The notes under the pieces are model-generated. The model did not search any database and was not told where the DNA came from. It saw only the letters and a program-made list of their open reading frames with translations. A stretch of 64,000 bases of DNA from Topomyia yanbarensis (taxonomy: Eukaryota; Arthropoda; Insecta; Diptera; Culicidae), in contig NC_080671.1 in NCBI RefSeq assembly GCF_030247195.1, positions 12,601,343 to 12,665,342 of the forward strand, given 5' to 3'. Numbering within the stretch: position 1 is the stretch's first letter; each line of letters starts with the position of its first letter. Shown here piece by piece: positions 35,703 to 46,582 of this stretch. The position numbers and the translations under genes are program-made.

Positions 35703-35708
35703 AATCAA

Positions 35709-35786
35709 ATGCCAGTAGAGATGTGTCGCTTACGAAGTGACACAATCGGTGCCGGAAATCCGCTCCACTGGAGTGCAGCGGCGTAG
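35709..35786 (+). other. Upstream ORF, 25 codons, in the RhoGAP 5' UTR
   Basis: ATG at 35709 (context CAAATGC) through TAG at 35786, entirely inside the first visible exon and ending 113 bases before the main ATG. It would reduce translation of the main frame if the exon is used as drawn. Confidence 0.5.
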
Positions 35787-35899
35787 TAGCTGCGTTGCGT
35801 ACCACTAGCCATCCATCTTCCGAAAAAAAAAACTTCCCTGCAATCGTAAAAACCCAAACATAACGCAGACGCATCCAGTAAGACAACAACACCCAGACG

Positions 35900-36178
35900 A
35901 TGATGAGTCACTCCAGCAAGCACTATCAGTTTTCCGGAGCAACTGCTACCACCCATCCGGAGGCTGGCAGCGTTGGTGTCATCATCAAAATGTCTGAAAA
36001 GCCACGCACCATAAGCGATAGCGAGTCGGAGATCAACTACGACATGTTCAACAGCAGCGTGACGTCGGAGTGTGGCGGGTCATTGTCGGTGATGAACACC
36101 TCACAGATTTCGAATGCGTCCTCCGATTCGACGCATATCAAGAGTGCCAACCTGACGCGGTCGCAGAATCTGGGAGGA
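35900..36178 (+). CDS. CdGAPr: RhoGAP (CdGAPr-like), coding exon 1, residues 1-93
   Basis: The gene encodes a GTPase-activating protein expected to switch off Rho-family GTPases (Cdc42/Rac) at the cell cortex. This exon opens with ATGATG at 35900 and codes a Ser-rich, unstructured N-terminus (ISDSESEINYDMFNSS.., ending TRSQNLGG). The exon begins at 35703 after a polypyrimidine tract and AG (35701-35702) and ends at a GTGAGTAT donor (36179). 279 coding bases is 93 codons, phase 0, matching the phase of the next exon 10.4 kb on. The frame past 36178 runs on only into the intron. Assignment of this exon rests on frame continuity, splice sites and strand; a cDNA would settle it. Confidence 0.82.
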
Positions 36179-37842
36179 GTGAGTATATGGGTTTTTTTAT
36201 TCGCTCGACTGTGGCGTGAACGGTAGACACCGTGCCGCCTTGCGTTGTTGTATTTCAGTGCTGCTTTGTTGCTATTCGTGGGGATTTATTTGATCGAAAA
36301 TGTATCAACAGTTAGATCAGTAAAGGTGGTCACAGAAATGCACGAAATATACCACCTGGGTATTGTCGAAACAGATATTAATTGTAGGTCGTAGGAAAAA
36401 TCAGGATGTGTAGTTCAGCAGAACCATTTTCAGACAATTCGGAGCCCTAGGCACTATTAAACTTAGAGCTCATTGAAAAATACTGAAAATTGAACGAGTG
36501 ACAGTGAATCTCCGGTGGCGCCGCGTCAAGAACTTAGTTTGCGATGTACATCGTAACTCAAAATCTACTGGTTCAATTGTTTTGAAATATTCATTGCAAT
36601 TTGAAGTCAAAAGACCGATTTTTGCTAAAAAAAACACCGGCTCACATATGGTAAAAATATGTATATGTACTAGTACATTTGTAAAAAGCTCCACTAGTTA
36701 CCTGGGCATCAATGTGAAGAACTGTGAAAAATTTCAAAGCAATTGGTCCAAGACATTTTGAGATATGGTGTACAGTATTTTTGTGGCACCCCCGGAAAAT
36801 TCAATGTCACTCACGCAATTTTCAATATCCTGCAATGCAAATTTAGGAAAATGTTCAAATGTTTCATTATTGACTAACACTTTTTGTATCGCAAACATTT
36901 TTCTTTGAAAACGATATTTTTTCACCGAAAATATCTTACATTAAGACAATATGTTAAAACCAGGCAGTAATTAGCAAATTAAATAATATCTTGGTTACTA
37001 TCAAAGTTATTATATAGGAAGGTCCTACCATGCGTCAAAACTAAAACTGCCTTTGTGCTCGTATGTGTGACGGTTTCTTCGGCGAATGGTAGTAGCGTCT
37101 ACGACATCAATACTCCATTTTATAGGCTGCCTCTGTTCACTACCACTAACAATTATTTCGAAAGTTACTTTTAACACTCATCAGAAACTTCTTGTAGAGT
37201 CTTCCTGTGGAGCTTTTAAACTGTATAACTCTAAGATAACGACGCTAAGAGCATTAAATAATCTATGTTGCTTATGGCCATAACTGACTCACATACGCTA
37301 ATAAAAATTTTCACCGATCGAAAAAAAGTTCCCAATACATACCTGCATTGCAATGTATAATTAGTTTCAATTGTTACAAAACTGTTTTCAAATTAAAACA
37401 CATAAATTGCTCGAATCTACAAATATTAGCAGTAGAGCTTATTTTAGTGACAGTCGTAGTGTGCCACAGTGACGTTGCGTTTGTTTCCCTTAAGCTCAGG
37501 TTTGGAATTCAACATGGATAAACTGAATTAAATTGTTAGTTTAGTTTATGTTTAGTTTATACTGATTGTGAGTTCCAAGAATGTTCATGAGAACAGTTCG
37601 GTTTTTGGTCAACAAGACGGGAAAATTACCAATCCTAAGCGTAAGGCCCCTACAATCCCGGGGACCTGAACCTAATTATGTGTGTCCATGTTTAAGGGCC
37701 ATTCCACGTAAGAACTTTTTCTTGTTTTCTTCAATTCATTAATTGACACGCATTGTTTTTTTTTGCTGAATATGATATTTCTTTCCAGTTATGGGTTATT
37801 GAACTTTTGAAGTTCATAAAATTAAATATTTTTCAAATTCTG

Positions 37843-38310
37843 ATAACTCGGAAACTATTCGATGCATGCAAAAAAAAACTAGATCAAAAAAGTTTCCTTT
37901 TACTTTTTACTTTTTTATCCGAAAAATTAACGATTTTTTCACTACAGAAATTATGTATTCTGTAATTAATATAAACCAGAATTAAGATGGATAATTTTTG
38001 TGCATACTTTGTGAGATATTACAATTATAACACTAAAACAAAATTAAAATATCTTTTGAAGTACTTCAAGATCCATTCCAAATTTTTACACAATCTTCCC
38101 AATATGATTGTAAATGTTTTCGAAAAATAACAAAAAATTGGCCCAACTTTAAAAAAGTTTTTATTTGCTTTAAATATTTGCAGAATACATAATAATAACA
38201 AAAAAACAACTATAACAAAAATTTTTAGTGAGCTCATGAAAATGCAACTTTCATTATTTGATTTTTTTTTCCTCACATCGAATAGTTTCCGAGCTATGAT
38301 TGACCAGAAC
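37843..38310. repeat. Imperfect inverted repeat in intron 1
   Basis: Both arms contain CTCGGAAACTATTCGATG followed by an A-rich run (37847-37870 on +, 38293-38270 on -) and continue inward for about 120 bases. Possibly a small fold-back element; no flanking duplication found. Confidence 0.6.
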
Positions 38311-38394
38311 AAGCGAAATTGCACAAAGAATCAACGAATGGGACCTGGGAGTAGCTATACAGACTCAATGTGCACGTTTCGTGAGTTCTATACT

Positions 38395-38680
38395 TTTAAA
38401 TGTCAATAACGGCACCGGCCACGTGCTTACTGTCATAGGCGATGGAAACGAGAGTTAGTGTAACAAACGTTTTTTATGGGGACCGTGTATACCTCTGCAT
38501 CTCCACGTTTGCCACGTGAAGGAGTTATTGTTAGCAGGATGGGGTAAAGTGTTACACAAATATGGATTCACTTTGATGGGTGATACGATCTACGCAACTC
38601 TCAGTAGAGTTATCATGTGTTTATTGACCTGGGCAGCCGACTACCGAGAATTTGATAGATTTATCGTTTTTGATTTAATT
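38395..38680 (-). repeat. Dispersed repeat family Z, copy 2
   Basis: Reverse-complement relative of 13850-14090, with matching phrases in the same order. Slightly longer and extends to about 38395. Non-coding. Confidence 0.7.
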
Positions 38681-39895
38681 TGAAATGCTCGGTTGGAAAA
38701 AAAAGCATCTTCAGCTCCGGACAGCCGACAGTCTGGAGTATTGCATATGTTTAATTGAATCAAACGGCAGGTGAACGATTATTCCTTGCTCCTTTATTCC
38801 GGCGCAACATGAAATTCCAAAAACAATACAATATAATGAAAAGCGATTACTTTTAGTGTCTCTAGACATTTGTCGATATATCTATGTAATTAAAGGTCTC
38901 GTAATACACGAATTATTTATCGTGTATAAATGTTGGTATTATTATTAATGACAATAATGTATTATATGTATTATGTTATAATTATTCGCGCGTGTTGTTA
39001 TGTTATCTAAGGCCTATTTTAAACGGTATAAAATAAGCCCTACCGAAATACCTGAAACGACTAACTTTGTATGTCAGATATACAACCATGATGACATGTG
39101 CACATTTTTTACATTTATTATTAGAGCAAAATTGAATAAGAACGAAAAGAAACTAACTTGTCATCTTTTCGTCAATATTCAAGTTACAATATTTTTATAA
39201 TCATGAGGAAATATGGTTAACGTGGCAGTAATACAGTACATGTACTACTACAAAGCATATGCATGTACTCAATATAATAAGAACAATTAATATAATTTAT
39301 TGATTATTGACTCAATTTAAATCTTTAAATATGACAATAAAACATTTGTTTTTCGTGCTAATATGGTTCCTGAAAATTGGTAACTGGTTTTGAATTCTTC
39401 TTGCTTGTTAATTCTCAACCAACATACATAATTCAAAAGTCATCATTCACTCAGACAAGACCATGCGTTTTCCCCACGCGTATGAAATATCCAGTGGATT
39501 AGTTTCCTAGTGAGTCAAATAAACACTAAACAAGTTGCAAGACCATAATTTCAAATCTGGGTTGCGTCCGTTACTTTTTTCATTAATCGTGAACTATCTG
39601 AAACCTGGTTGGATGGATAAAGTATTGGTTAATGATCTGCCTGTGTGAGTTCGTTTTTCAATGCCAGTAGTCTTTTTTGTATAACGTTAATTAGCCACCA
39701 ATACAGATACATCGATAATACATAGGCAAGTGTTTCTGTTTCTTGCAAAAATGCTTTTTACAATTTTTGCACATTACCAGAACGCTTGCAATTTTAGCTA
39801 GCGATCCTTGCATTAATGCAAGTGATTCCTACCACGTTTGTTCTGGGTGTTATGAAAGAAATGTATAGGATTCTCTTAAGCTTTCAAGGCCAGGA

Positions 39896-41610
39896 GGGTC
39901 GAGTCTTATATACCAATCGACTCAGCTCGATGATTTGGAACAATGTCTGTGTGTGCGTTTTTTTCTCATTTTATTTTTTTTAGAGACCAGAAAAAAAACT
40001 TCAAAAAGCCCAGGAACCCGTTCCTTGCTGTCCGACCCGCTAAAACCACTGCTCTTGCCCAGAACCTGATTCCTCCCCGGCACTACCTTACGGCATTACT
40101 CCGGGGAGGGGTTTTTATGTGCATAGCACCCACTCCAATTCAACTGCTTAGTAGTTAGTTCCTTCAGTAGGGTTACAGCTCGACTCCTCGCACACCACCA
40201 GTTCTCCACCATCCACACAGACTGGCCATTTCTGTATGGCAGTCGGAAAGCTGGCTATGAGTTGAGACTTAGTGCTCTTCTCCTACCAAGACAATTTGCG
40301 CGACAAACTTCAGATTGTCTAATTCACCGAGCCCTTTGGCTCCCTTGTGCCATTCAGCGCCGCAACTCCCTTCTCGTACCATTCAGCACCTCTTATTCGT
40401 TGACCTCCCGACTTGTTCGCGAACTACTTGGTCTAGTCCCCGACGATGGACCTAGCCTACTCCGACGGAGAGTTCCCCGGGGTGAGAAGTTCTCCCGAAA
40501 CCGAGCCAACCAGCCAGGTGTCGAAGTCAGTTCGGCGATTCCGGTGGACCAGGTGCCCGACGACCCGCGACTGGTGCTGTCTCGTCGCGGTCTACTCAGT
40601 CTAGTCCTCGGTGGTGATTCTAGCTTACGTTTCCCGGCGAAGAAATACCGATACCGATTCTTCTTTGGTTTTAGCACCACAACCTCTTGAGCCCTTTGGC
40701 TTCCTGTCCGGTACCATTTAGCGCCGTAACTCCTCTAGGCCCTTTGGTTCCCCTCTCGTTTCACTTCGCTCAACTTCCCCGATGAGCGATTCAGCTCACG
40801 ACTTTATTAAAATATTGTTCGCGACCAACTCGATCTGGTCCCCGGCGGTGGATCTAGCCTACTCCGACGGAGAATTCCCCGACGAGAGGTTCTCCCGAAA
40901 CCGAGCGGTAGATTTCTTCCGATACCGATGTTCGTTTCCGTGAGCCATTTAGCTCCCCGCTTCATCCCGATCTACTCGATCTGGTCCCCGGCGGTGGACC
41001 TAACCTACTCAACGGGCCAGCCTGTAGGTGCTGAGGTCCATCCAGAGATTCCGGGTGTAGCGTAGCTTCCGGTTCACTGGCGCCTCAACGGCCCACTGCT
41101 AGCTATTCGAAGCGGTCTACACGGTCTAGTCCCCGGCGGTGGATCTACCCTAGTCACGAGCTACCCGGTTGGGTGTCGAGGTCGGTCCGGCGACCCCGAA
41201 CCCGGTGCTACGTAGTGTACTCATCAACTAGTCCCCGGCGGACCTAGTCTACGCCGACGGAGAGTTCCCCTGCGGCGGAATTTCCCTTGAATCCAGATTT
41301 TGTGTTTCACGGCGACTTTCTAGCTAATGGCACTACTTTGTTGGTCCCTTCGCCACTCCCTATGCACCCAAGCCGACACATTTGGGAAGAATCGGTAGGT
41401 CCATGTGTGTGTCATTTAAACTCACACAATTTTCTCAGAGATGACAGCACCGATTTTCACAAAATTAGTTTCATCTGAAAGGTATAACGCTCCCATAAGC
41501 TACTATTGAATTTTCAGATGATCCGACTTTCGGTTCCGGAGTTAGGGGTTGAATAGGGCGGCCACACAGTAAATTCGCATATAAACTGGTAACACCACAT
41601 TGGCCAACTA
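39896..41610 (+). repeat. Repeat family X split by an R1 insertion
   Basis: The left half 39896-39957 (TATACCAATCGACTCAGCTCG .. TGTCTGTGTGTGCG) and the right half 41404-41610 (TGTGTGTGTCATTTAAACTC .. TTTTCTCAGAGATGACAGCA .. CCATAAGCTACTATTGAATT) rejoin exactly as in the uninterrupted copy at 20290-20580. The break is in the TG tract. Confidence 0.8.
39958..41403 (-). mobile_element. R1-clade (Waldo-like) element, truncated copy, in a TG/CA tract
   Basis: Mostly 3' UTR with the GTCCCCGGCGGTGGA-type phrases of the copy at 1-751. At its 5' end is a short piece of ORF2 (41335-41403) equivalent to 765-787 joined to 1080-1125, so about 290 bp including the CCHC region are deleted. The 3' end is an A-rich tail (T-rich on +, 39958-39981) followed by CGCACACACAGACA on the minus strand. 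The 5' junction lies against TGTGTGTG. Non-coding relic. Confidence 0.8.
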
Positions 41611-42190
41611 TGACGGTTCTTGATGCCCCCAGGGAACTCGCCAAGTTCTTAAGCTAATGTTACACCTATTTTCCAGCGAATTCGATACCGATTTTTACAA
41701 ACTTGATTTCAAATGATAGATACAGTAATCCCATTAACTGAATTTCATTTGCTTCTGACTTTTGGTTTCGTAGTTACAGGGTGATTAGTAAGGTCACACT
41801 GGAATTTCTCATATGGATCGTAATACGTCAGATGATAAAATCTATTGAAATGGTCCCAAATTGTATCGATTCGCAGGTCTAGATCACTGATTGCCAATCA
41901 ATCATTATTTGAATATATTATCCTCTTTCAATAATTCCGGTCCCGGTTTCCGTGCATATTGCCCAGTTAAAGCCACATAGATTATTCGGTGATGACTGAA
42001 CCGAATTTCTCAAACCAAGTCTCAAATGGATCACATCATCACCCTCCCCCCTCTTCGACCACCCTCATAACCTTCCTTCATCCACCCCGCATACCGAAAT
42101 AAGATAAAGGATTTCTGACATATCATCGACTCTCACTTTACTAACCCCCACCTCCTCCACTTTCAAACATATTCCCCCAGCATAAGGACG
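41611..42190. other. Repeat-derived intronic DNA; no gene
   Basis: 41640-41800 looks like further degenerate family X sequence (ACAAACTTGATTTCAAATGA). 42030-42180 is C-rich. Nothing coding. Confidence 0.4.
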
Positions 42191-42720
42191 GCCGAAAACT
42201 CGAAATCACAATTGCGCTACCGCTGCACAGTTACATATCAGATGATATGAGGTTCCGTAGTCGGATTCACAAAGATCACATGAAAAAGACTCAGCGCGCT
42301 GAATAGTTGCCATGTAGTAATTGAGTTTACAGTGGCCGGTTAAAGCCCTGATAAGCATGCCGTAGTGGAGCTTCGAAAATGTAGGAAATTTTTCGAAATC
42401 ACTGGGCACGGTTGTTATAGAAACGCCTTTGTTTGGCGACACGTTTGTAGATTTCTCTAATAATTGCGGTGCTCGGACGAAGCTCAGGCGGTCCTATTTT
42501 TTCCCTTATCCAACTTGTCGAAATTGGCAGCGCGGGCTCAGGACCAATGAAGTCAATCGCTGAACGCTGGCCAATTCGCCAGCCCATTCATTTTCAGTAA
42601 TACAGGAATGTCTGGGCACCCAGACAGGGTTGATAATGTTAACAATGCTTAGTTCTTCGATTTGGGTTCGGCTCGCGATCACTAGCTTGCACCGTGATTT
42701 ATCTGAGCTAAGGGCCTTTT
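42190..42720 (-). pseudogene. LOA/Lian-like LINE ORF2 fragment: end of RNase H and C-terminus
   Basis: Minus strand from about 42720: KLVIASRTQIEELSIVNI, then the end of an RNase H domain (NPVWVPRHSCITENEWAGEL, where functional copies have a WVPGH.G..GNE.AD pattern), RSAIDFIGPEPALPISTSWI, FEKFPTFSKLHYGMLIRALT, and a zinc-binding tail CDLCESDYGTSYHLICNC. RNase H after RT is typical of LOA-clade elements such as Lian of Aedes. Frameshifts present. It duplicates a region already represented in the neighbouring relic, so it comes from a second, related element. Confidence 0.68.
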
Positions 42721-42758
42721 TGTTAGGGGAAACTTTGCCACTGCGACCACCATTCAGG

Positions 42759-44656
42759 TTATCTTTTGTGGCTGCCCCTGTTTGCTCTACATGTTACAAA
42801 TTGCCCGACTCCAATGTAGTTGGAAGCGAGTTGTTTGTGTCCACATGTATCGTCCCAACCGGGTAGTACATTATTAATGTAGCTGAGGATCCGTTTGCGA
42901 CAGGTATGCCATATCTCGTGAGGCGTCATAAGATGCCTTCCGAAGTATTGCTCCCTTCGAAGAAATAGTACTGCACACTGGCAGAGAATATGTTCCGAGC
43001 TCTCGGGCTCGTGTTTACTAAATCTACAAATGTCATCTTGACTTTTGCCAATTTTTTTCAGATGATGCTTAACAGGACAATGTCCCGTAAATAAACCTGT
43101 GATTATACGTAAGTCTTTATGTTTTAGATCCATTAGTTTTTTGGGTCTCGTTGTATCTGGATGTATGAATTTCTTAGCTTGTCGAGCGCCTTCTACGTTA
43201 CGCCAGTCGTTTAGTAGTTGGTCTCTTGCCCAAGCCGAAAGTTCTATTTAATGGCACAGGTAGATATACCTAGAAATGGTTCTGGTTCAACAAACATGTT
43301 TGATAAACCACGGCTATTTCGTCGGCCACTTCGTTACCATCGATTCCTTGGTGGCCAGGTACCCAGAATATCATTACTTTATTCCGAGTTGCCAGTTGTT
43401 GTACATATGTGATGCACTCCCAAACCAGTTTGGACTCACATTTCGACGAACTTAATGCCAACAGTGCTGCTTGGCTGTCCGAGAAGATTGCGATTTTTGC
43501 ATGTCTGTAGTTTCGTTTCCTGTTCCAAAGCCCCGTAACCTGCAGTTCCAAAGCCCAGTAACCTGCAGTCGGAGTTGTGGTGAAAGCACCAGTTAACGAC
43601 ATGAGCGCCATTCTTTGCAGATGGTTTAGCTTTGACTGGACTGTCATCACCTCTCCCCTCATGACAGACTTTAGACGTATAAATGTCGTGTAAATCCAAT
43701 AGATGTATTTAGGTTTGAGACCCAAGTTCTTACCAATAGTTCGTGCGCAATGCCCGAAGGCCATGCCGCTTTCTTGACTCTGAACTCAATGTCAGCAGAC
43801 CAATTCAGTTTGGAATCCAATATAAGAATATAATTTGACTTGATCTGCACGCAGTAGCTCAGAATCAAAGAACTGCCAGGGACGAACCCCGATTGTTATT
43901 CGCTTCTTCGTTAAAAGAACCATTGAAGTTTTGTTTGGGTTAACTGATAATTTAACTTGTCGACACCAATGTTCGACAGCTCTCAATGCTTTTTTGCATT
44001 AAGTAAAAGATTGTTCCGATGCAGATTCCAGTAATTAGTATTTGGCAATCATCAGCAAACCCGTAGGTTGGAAATCCAAGCTCATTGAGTTTCTTCAACA
44101 AGCCGTCGGCAACCTAGTTCCATAGCAAAGTTGACAGAACGTCACCCTGAGGACAACCGCAAATACTCAACTTCCGTATCTCAGCCTGTCGCAGTGACGA
44201 GCAAAGTATGCGGTTACTAAGCATTGCGTTTATCCAACCCGAGATACATGCAGATATCCCATGACCGCGCTTAGCTTCCAGAATAGACTGGAAGAACACA
44301 TTGTCAAAAGTACCTTCAATATCTAGGAGTACACCCAAGCTAGATTCCTTGAGCATCGTGAAGCAAGGTGAACGTGGATTTCTTACACTGATATGCATGT
44401 TGTCATGTTGTATTTTGTCCAATGGATATTGAACTAAACTACCGTTCCTGATGTGATGATCGATTATCCGTTCCAAAGCTTTCAGAAGAAAAGAACTTAA
44501 GCTGATAGACCCAAAACTCTTGGCTTCTTCATAGCTTGAGCGCCCCCCTTTGGGAATAAATCTAACAGTTATTTCTCGCCATGCTTTCGGGATATACCCG
44601 GTAGCAAGACTGGAAAGCATAATCTTTTTCAAGACATATTTGAGAATATCAAGCAA
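42759..44656 (-). pseudogene. LOA/Lian-like LINE ORF2: RT, RNase H and C-terminus, degenerate
   Basis: Minus strand, right to left: RT fingers/palm (LATGYIPKAWREITVRFIPK, LERIIDHHIRNGSLVQYPLD, VLLDIEGTFDNV, HGISACISGWINAML, CGCPQGDVLS, 44600-44115), GFADD (about 44060), thumb (VEHWCRQVKLSVNPNKTSMV, then FDSKLNWSADIEFRVKKA), RNase H with FSDSQAALLALSS (43490-43460) and FWVPGHQGIDGNEVAD (about 43375-43320), then a CCHC-like tail CRFSKHEPESSEHILCQC. Frameshifts near 44110, 43870, 43780, 43260 and 43140; the 5' end with endonuclease is missing. Confidence 0.8.
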
Positions 44657-44734
44657 TGCTACAGAGAAAATGAATAAGTGACCAATGCACTAGAGATACG
44701 AATATTACCGGTTCCAATGAGTGCACCCTACCGT

Positions 44735-45180
44735 GTCGTCCCGTGATGTAGACCAGATCCACCGCCAGGAACAAGCTCGAACAGTTCACGTCGATACGCT
44801 GGTTGCGGGTCATCGAGGCGCCAGTGTATCGGATGCCACACTTCACCCTCTCGACATATTACCGAGTAGTTCGTGAGAAGAGACTAGATCGTGTAGATCA
44901 CGTCGGAAACTATGCTCACCCAAAGTCACCAGACCGATGTGTTTACGTTGTTTTAAACACAAAACGTCACCCGTCCGTCCAGCATGTGGAAATGGAACAT
45001 GTGATCTTGGAATGTCTCATAGTTGAGACAGATTGTAGGACAATTCTTGCACTAAGCATGGATAATGTTGTCGACGAAATATGTCGTGAAGAGAACACAC
45101 GGCCGTCCGGCAAAATTCATCGGGTCTGCAGCTCTTGCCGAGAGAAGACCAGAAGCGAGCTTGAATTGAGACCATGAGAC
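44735..45180 (+). pseudogene. R1-clade scraps: 3' UTR piece followed by ORF2 C-terminus
   Basis: 44735-44835 resembles the sense strand of the R1 3' UTR (AGATCCACCGCC.. GGCGCCAGTG). 44900-45175 resembles the ORF2 end in plus orientation: RCVYVV, EMEHVILEC (compare PEHVVFEC), MDNVVDEICREE (compare DNNVEEMCRDE). The order, UTR before ORF, shows two fragments side by side. Short and diverged. Confidence 0.45.
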
Positions 45181-46399
45181 GTGGTTGTTGCGTTTACCCC
45201 TGATTAAATGGCCTATTCGGTGGGAGGAATACGCATTGTTTTGTCTAAGTGGACTGATAGGTCATAATGATGATCGTTTTCGCTATTTCAGGTTTTCTCA
45301 CCGGACGAACCAATGTTAGATTCGGTCATCCTGCAAAAAAGGCAAAATGGTACCAACTCAAATCAAGTTCATTATTTCTTATATCAAATCTAGTTCGTCG
45401 ACGAAAGAATTTCATGTAATATCAAGCGAACTACCTGATCCAACACAAACAGAAAAATTGTACCATTGCTTTTGGTTATAAAAAACATAATTTGATTTTC
45501 CCCATACATTTGCATTCGTTTCCACGCCGAGAATTGTAACTTCTTACCAATGAACGGTAAACCCCCTCTTTCAGTGTAAAACGAGTAAAAACGCCAGGAC
45601 ACTGCCGAGACAGTCAGTCAGTCGACATTGAAAACGGCATCACAAAAAAACAGAACCGCATATGAAACATGCAACCGGACACCACCCACAAGTTCAACGC
45701 GGTTCTACTGACGCTTGGTGCAACATGCCATGCCCGGCCGCAAGCCGGAGAAGAGGAGAACGTGCATAATTAAGTTGCAAATCGAATTATGATTTACTCC
45801 ATTCCGTATACACGCAAAACTTCTCGGTGCATAACCGGCCTAGCACTGGATAACATCTAATGGCAATATGCATAGTTTAAACGGTCAGGGACGACGGTTT
45901 GAAGAAACCACGTTTTCAAGGTTCAGCAGATGTTTGGTTACTGTTGTATGTGAAAGTTTTTTTGCGTGTAGGCTACATGAAGCTCATAGTGCTGGTTAGC
46001 ATGTACTTTGAGGGCTTTAATTAAATATCTGCCATATCGATGAGAGGTTGCTGAAATCATCAATGTTATGTGCTGAAACTATCGTTGAAAAGTTCACAGT
46101 AAGCAATGCCACATAGATTTTTAATCTCAGTTTATTCAGTCCATTGGATGCAGGTGCTTCGTTGAAGTGAATCAGATTTGACTAAATTCATGAGTAGTCG
46201 GCGCACCACTCATCATGTTTTCGTCTGATTACACTGAATAAGTATAGTGCACTGTCAAAGACGAAAATGCCATTATTTAACCTTTTTACACTAGACCGGT
46301 GTAGTTGCGCGTTAATAGAAAAACGCTATAAGGATAGGACCTGTTTATAGCTACACAGCATAGCATGCTTTGGTGATAGTTCCACCGAGAACGTCGATT

Positions 46400-46506
46400 G
46401 CTGATTTCGTTTTTAGATCAGAGTCGCCCTAGGTTCGATCAAAACTGTCATTTTTATCTGGATTTTGTAAACATAAGAGCGACTCGAGTCTAAAAACGAA
46501 ATCAGC
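46400..46506. repeat. 107-bp hairpin (MITE-like) next to the exon 2 acceptor
   Basis: 31-bp arms: GCTGATTTCGTTTTTAGA at 46400 and its complement ending at 46506, followed inward by GAGTCGC on each side; four mismatches over the arms. It lies 76 bases before the 46582 splice site, so RNA folding here could affect the branch-point region. No flanking duplication recognised. Confidence 0.85.
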
Positions 46507-46582
46507 ATAAGTATTAATTCACATTTAGTATTTATAAGTAACATACATAGTCTCACAATCCGCTTCCTCTTTTTACTTGCAG

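Larger units (their letters stand above)
36179..46582 (+). other. Large intron 1 (10.4 kb) filled with transposon relics
   Basis: Donor GTGAGTAT at 36179, acceptor TTTTTACTTGCAG ending at 46582. Contents listed separately: an inverted repeat at 37.8-38.3 kb, family Z at 38.4-38.7 kb, an R1 copy at 39958-41402 within a family X repeat, LOA-like relics at 42190-44656, R1 scraps at 44735-45180 and a hairpin at 46400-46506. 36470-36950 also has a repeat-like look. No host exon seen inside. Confidence 0.75.

Noticed and set aside
42030..42180. C-rich stretch as a regulatory element
   Set aside because: Matches the style of degenerate C-rich repeats seen at 4225-4300, 23340 and 28435; no specific site.
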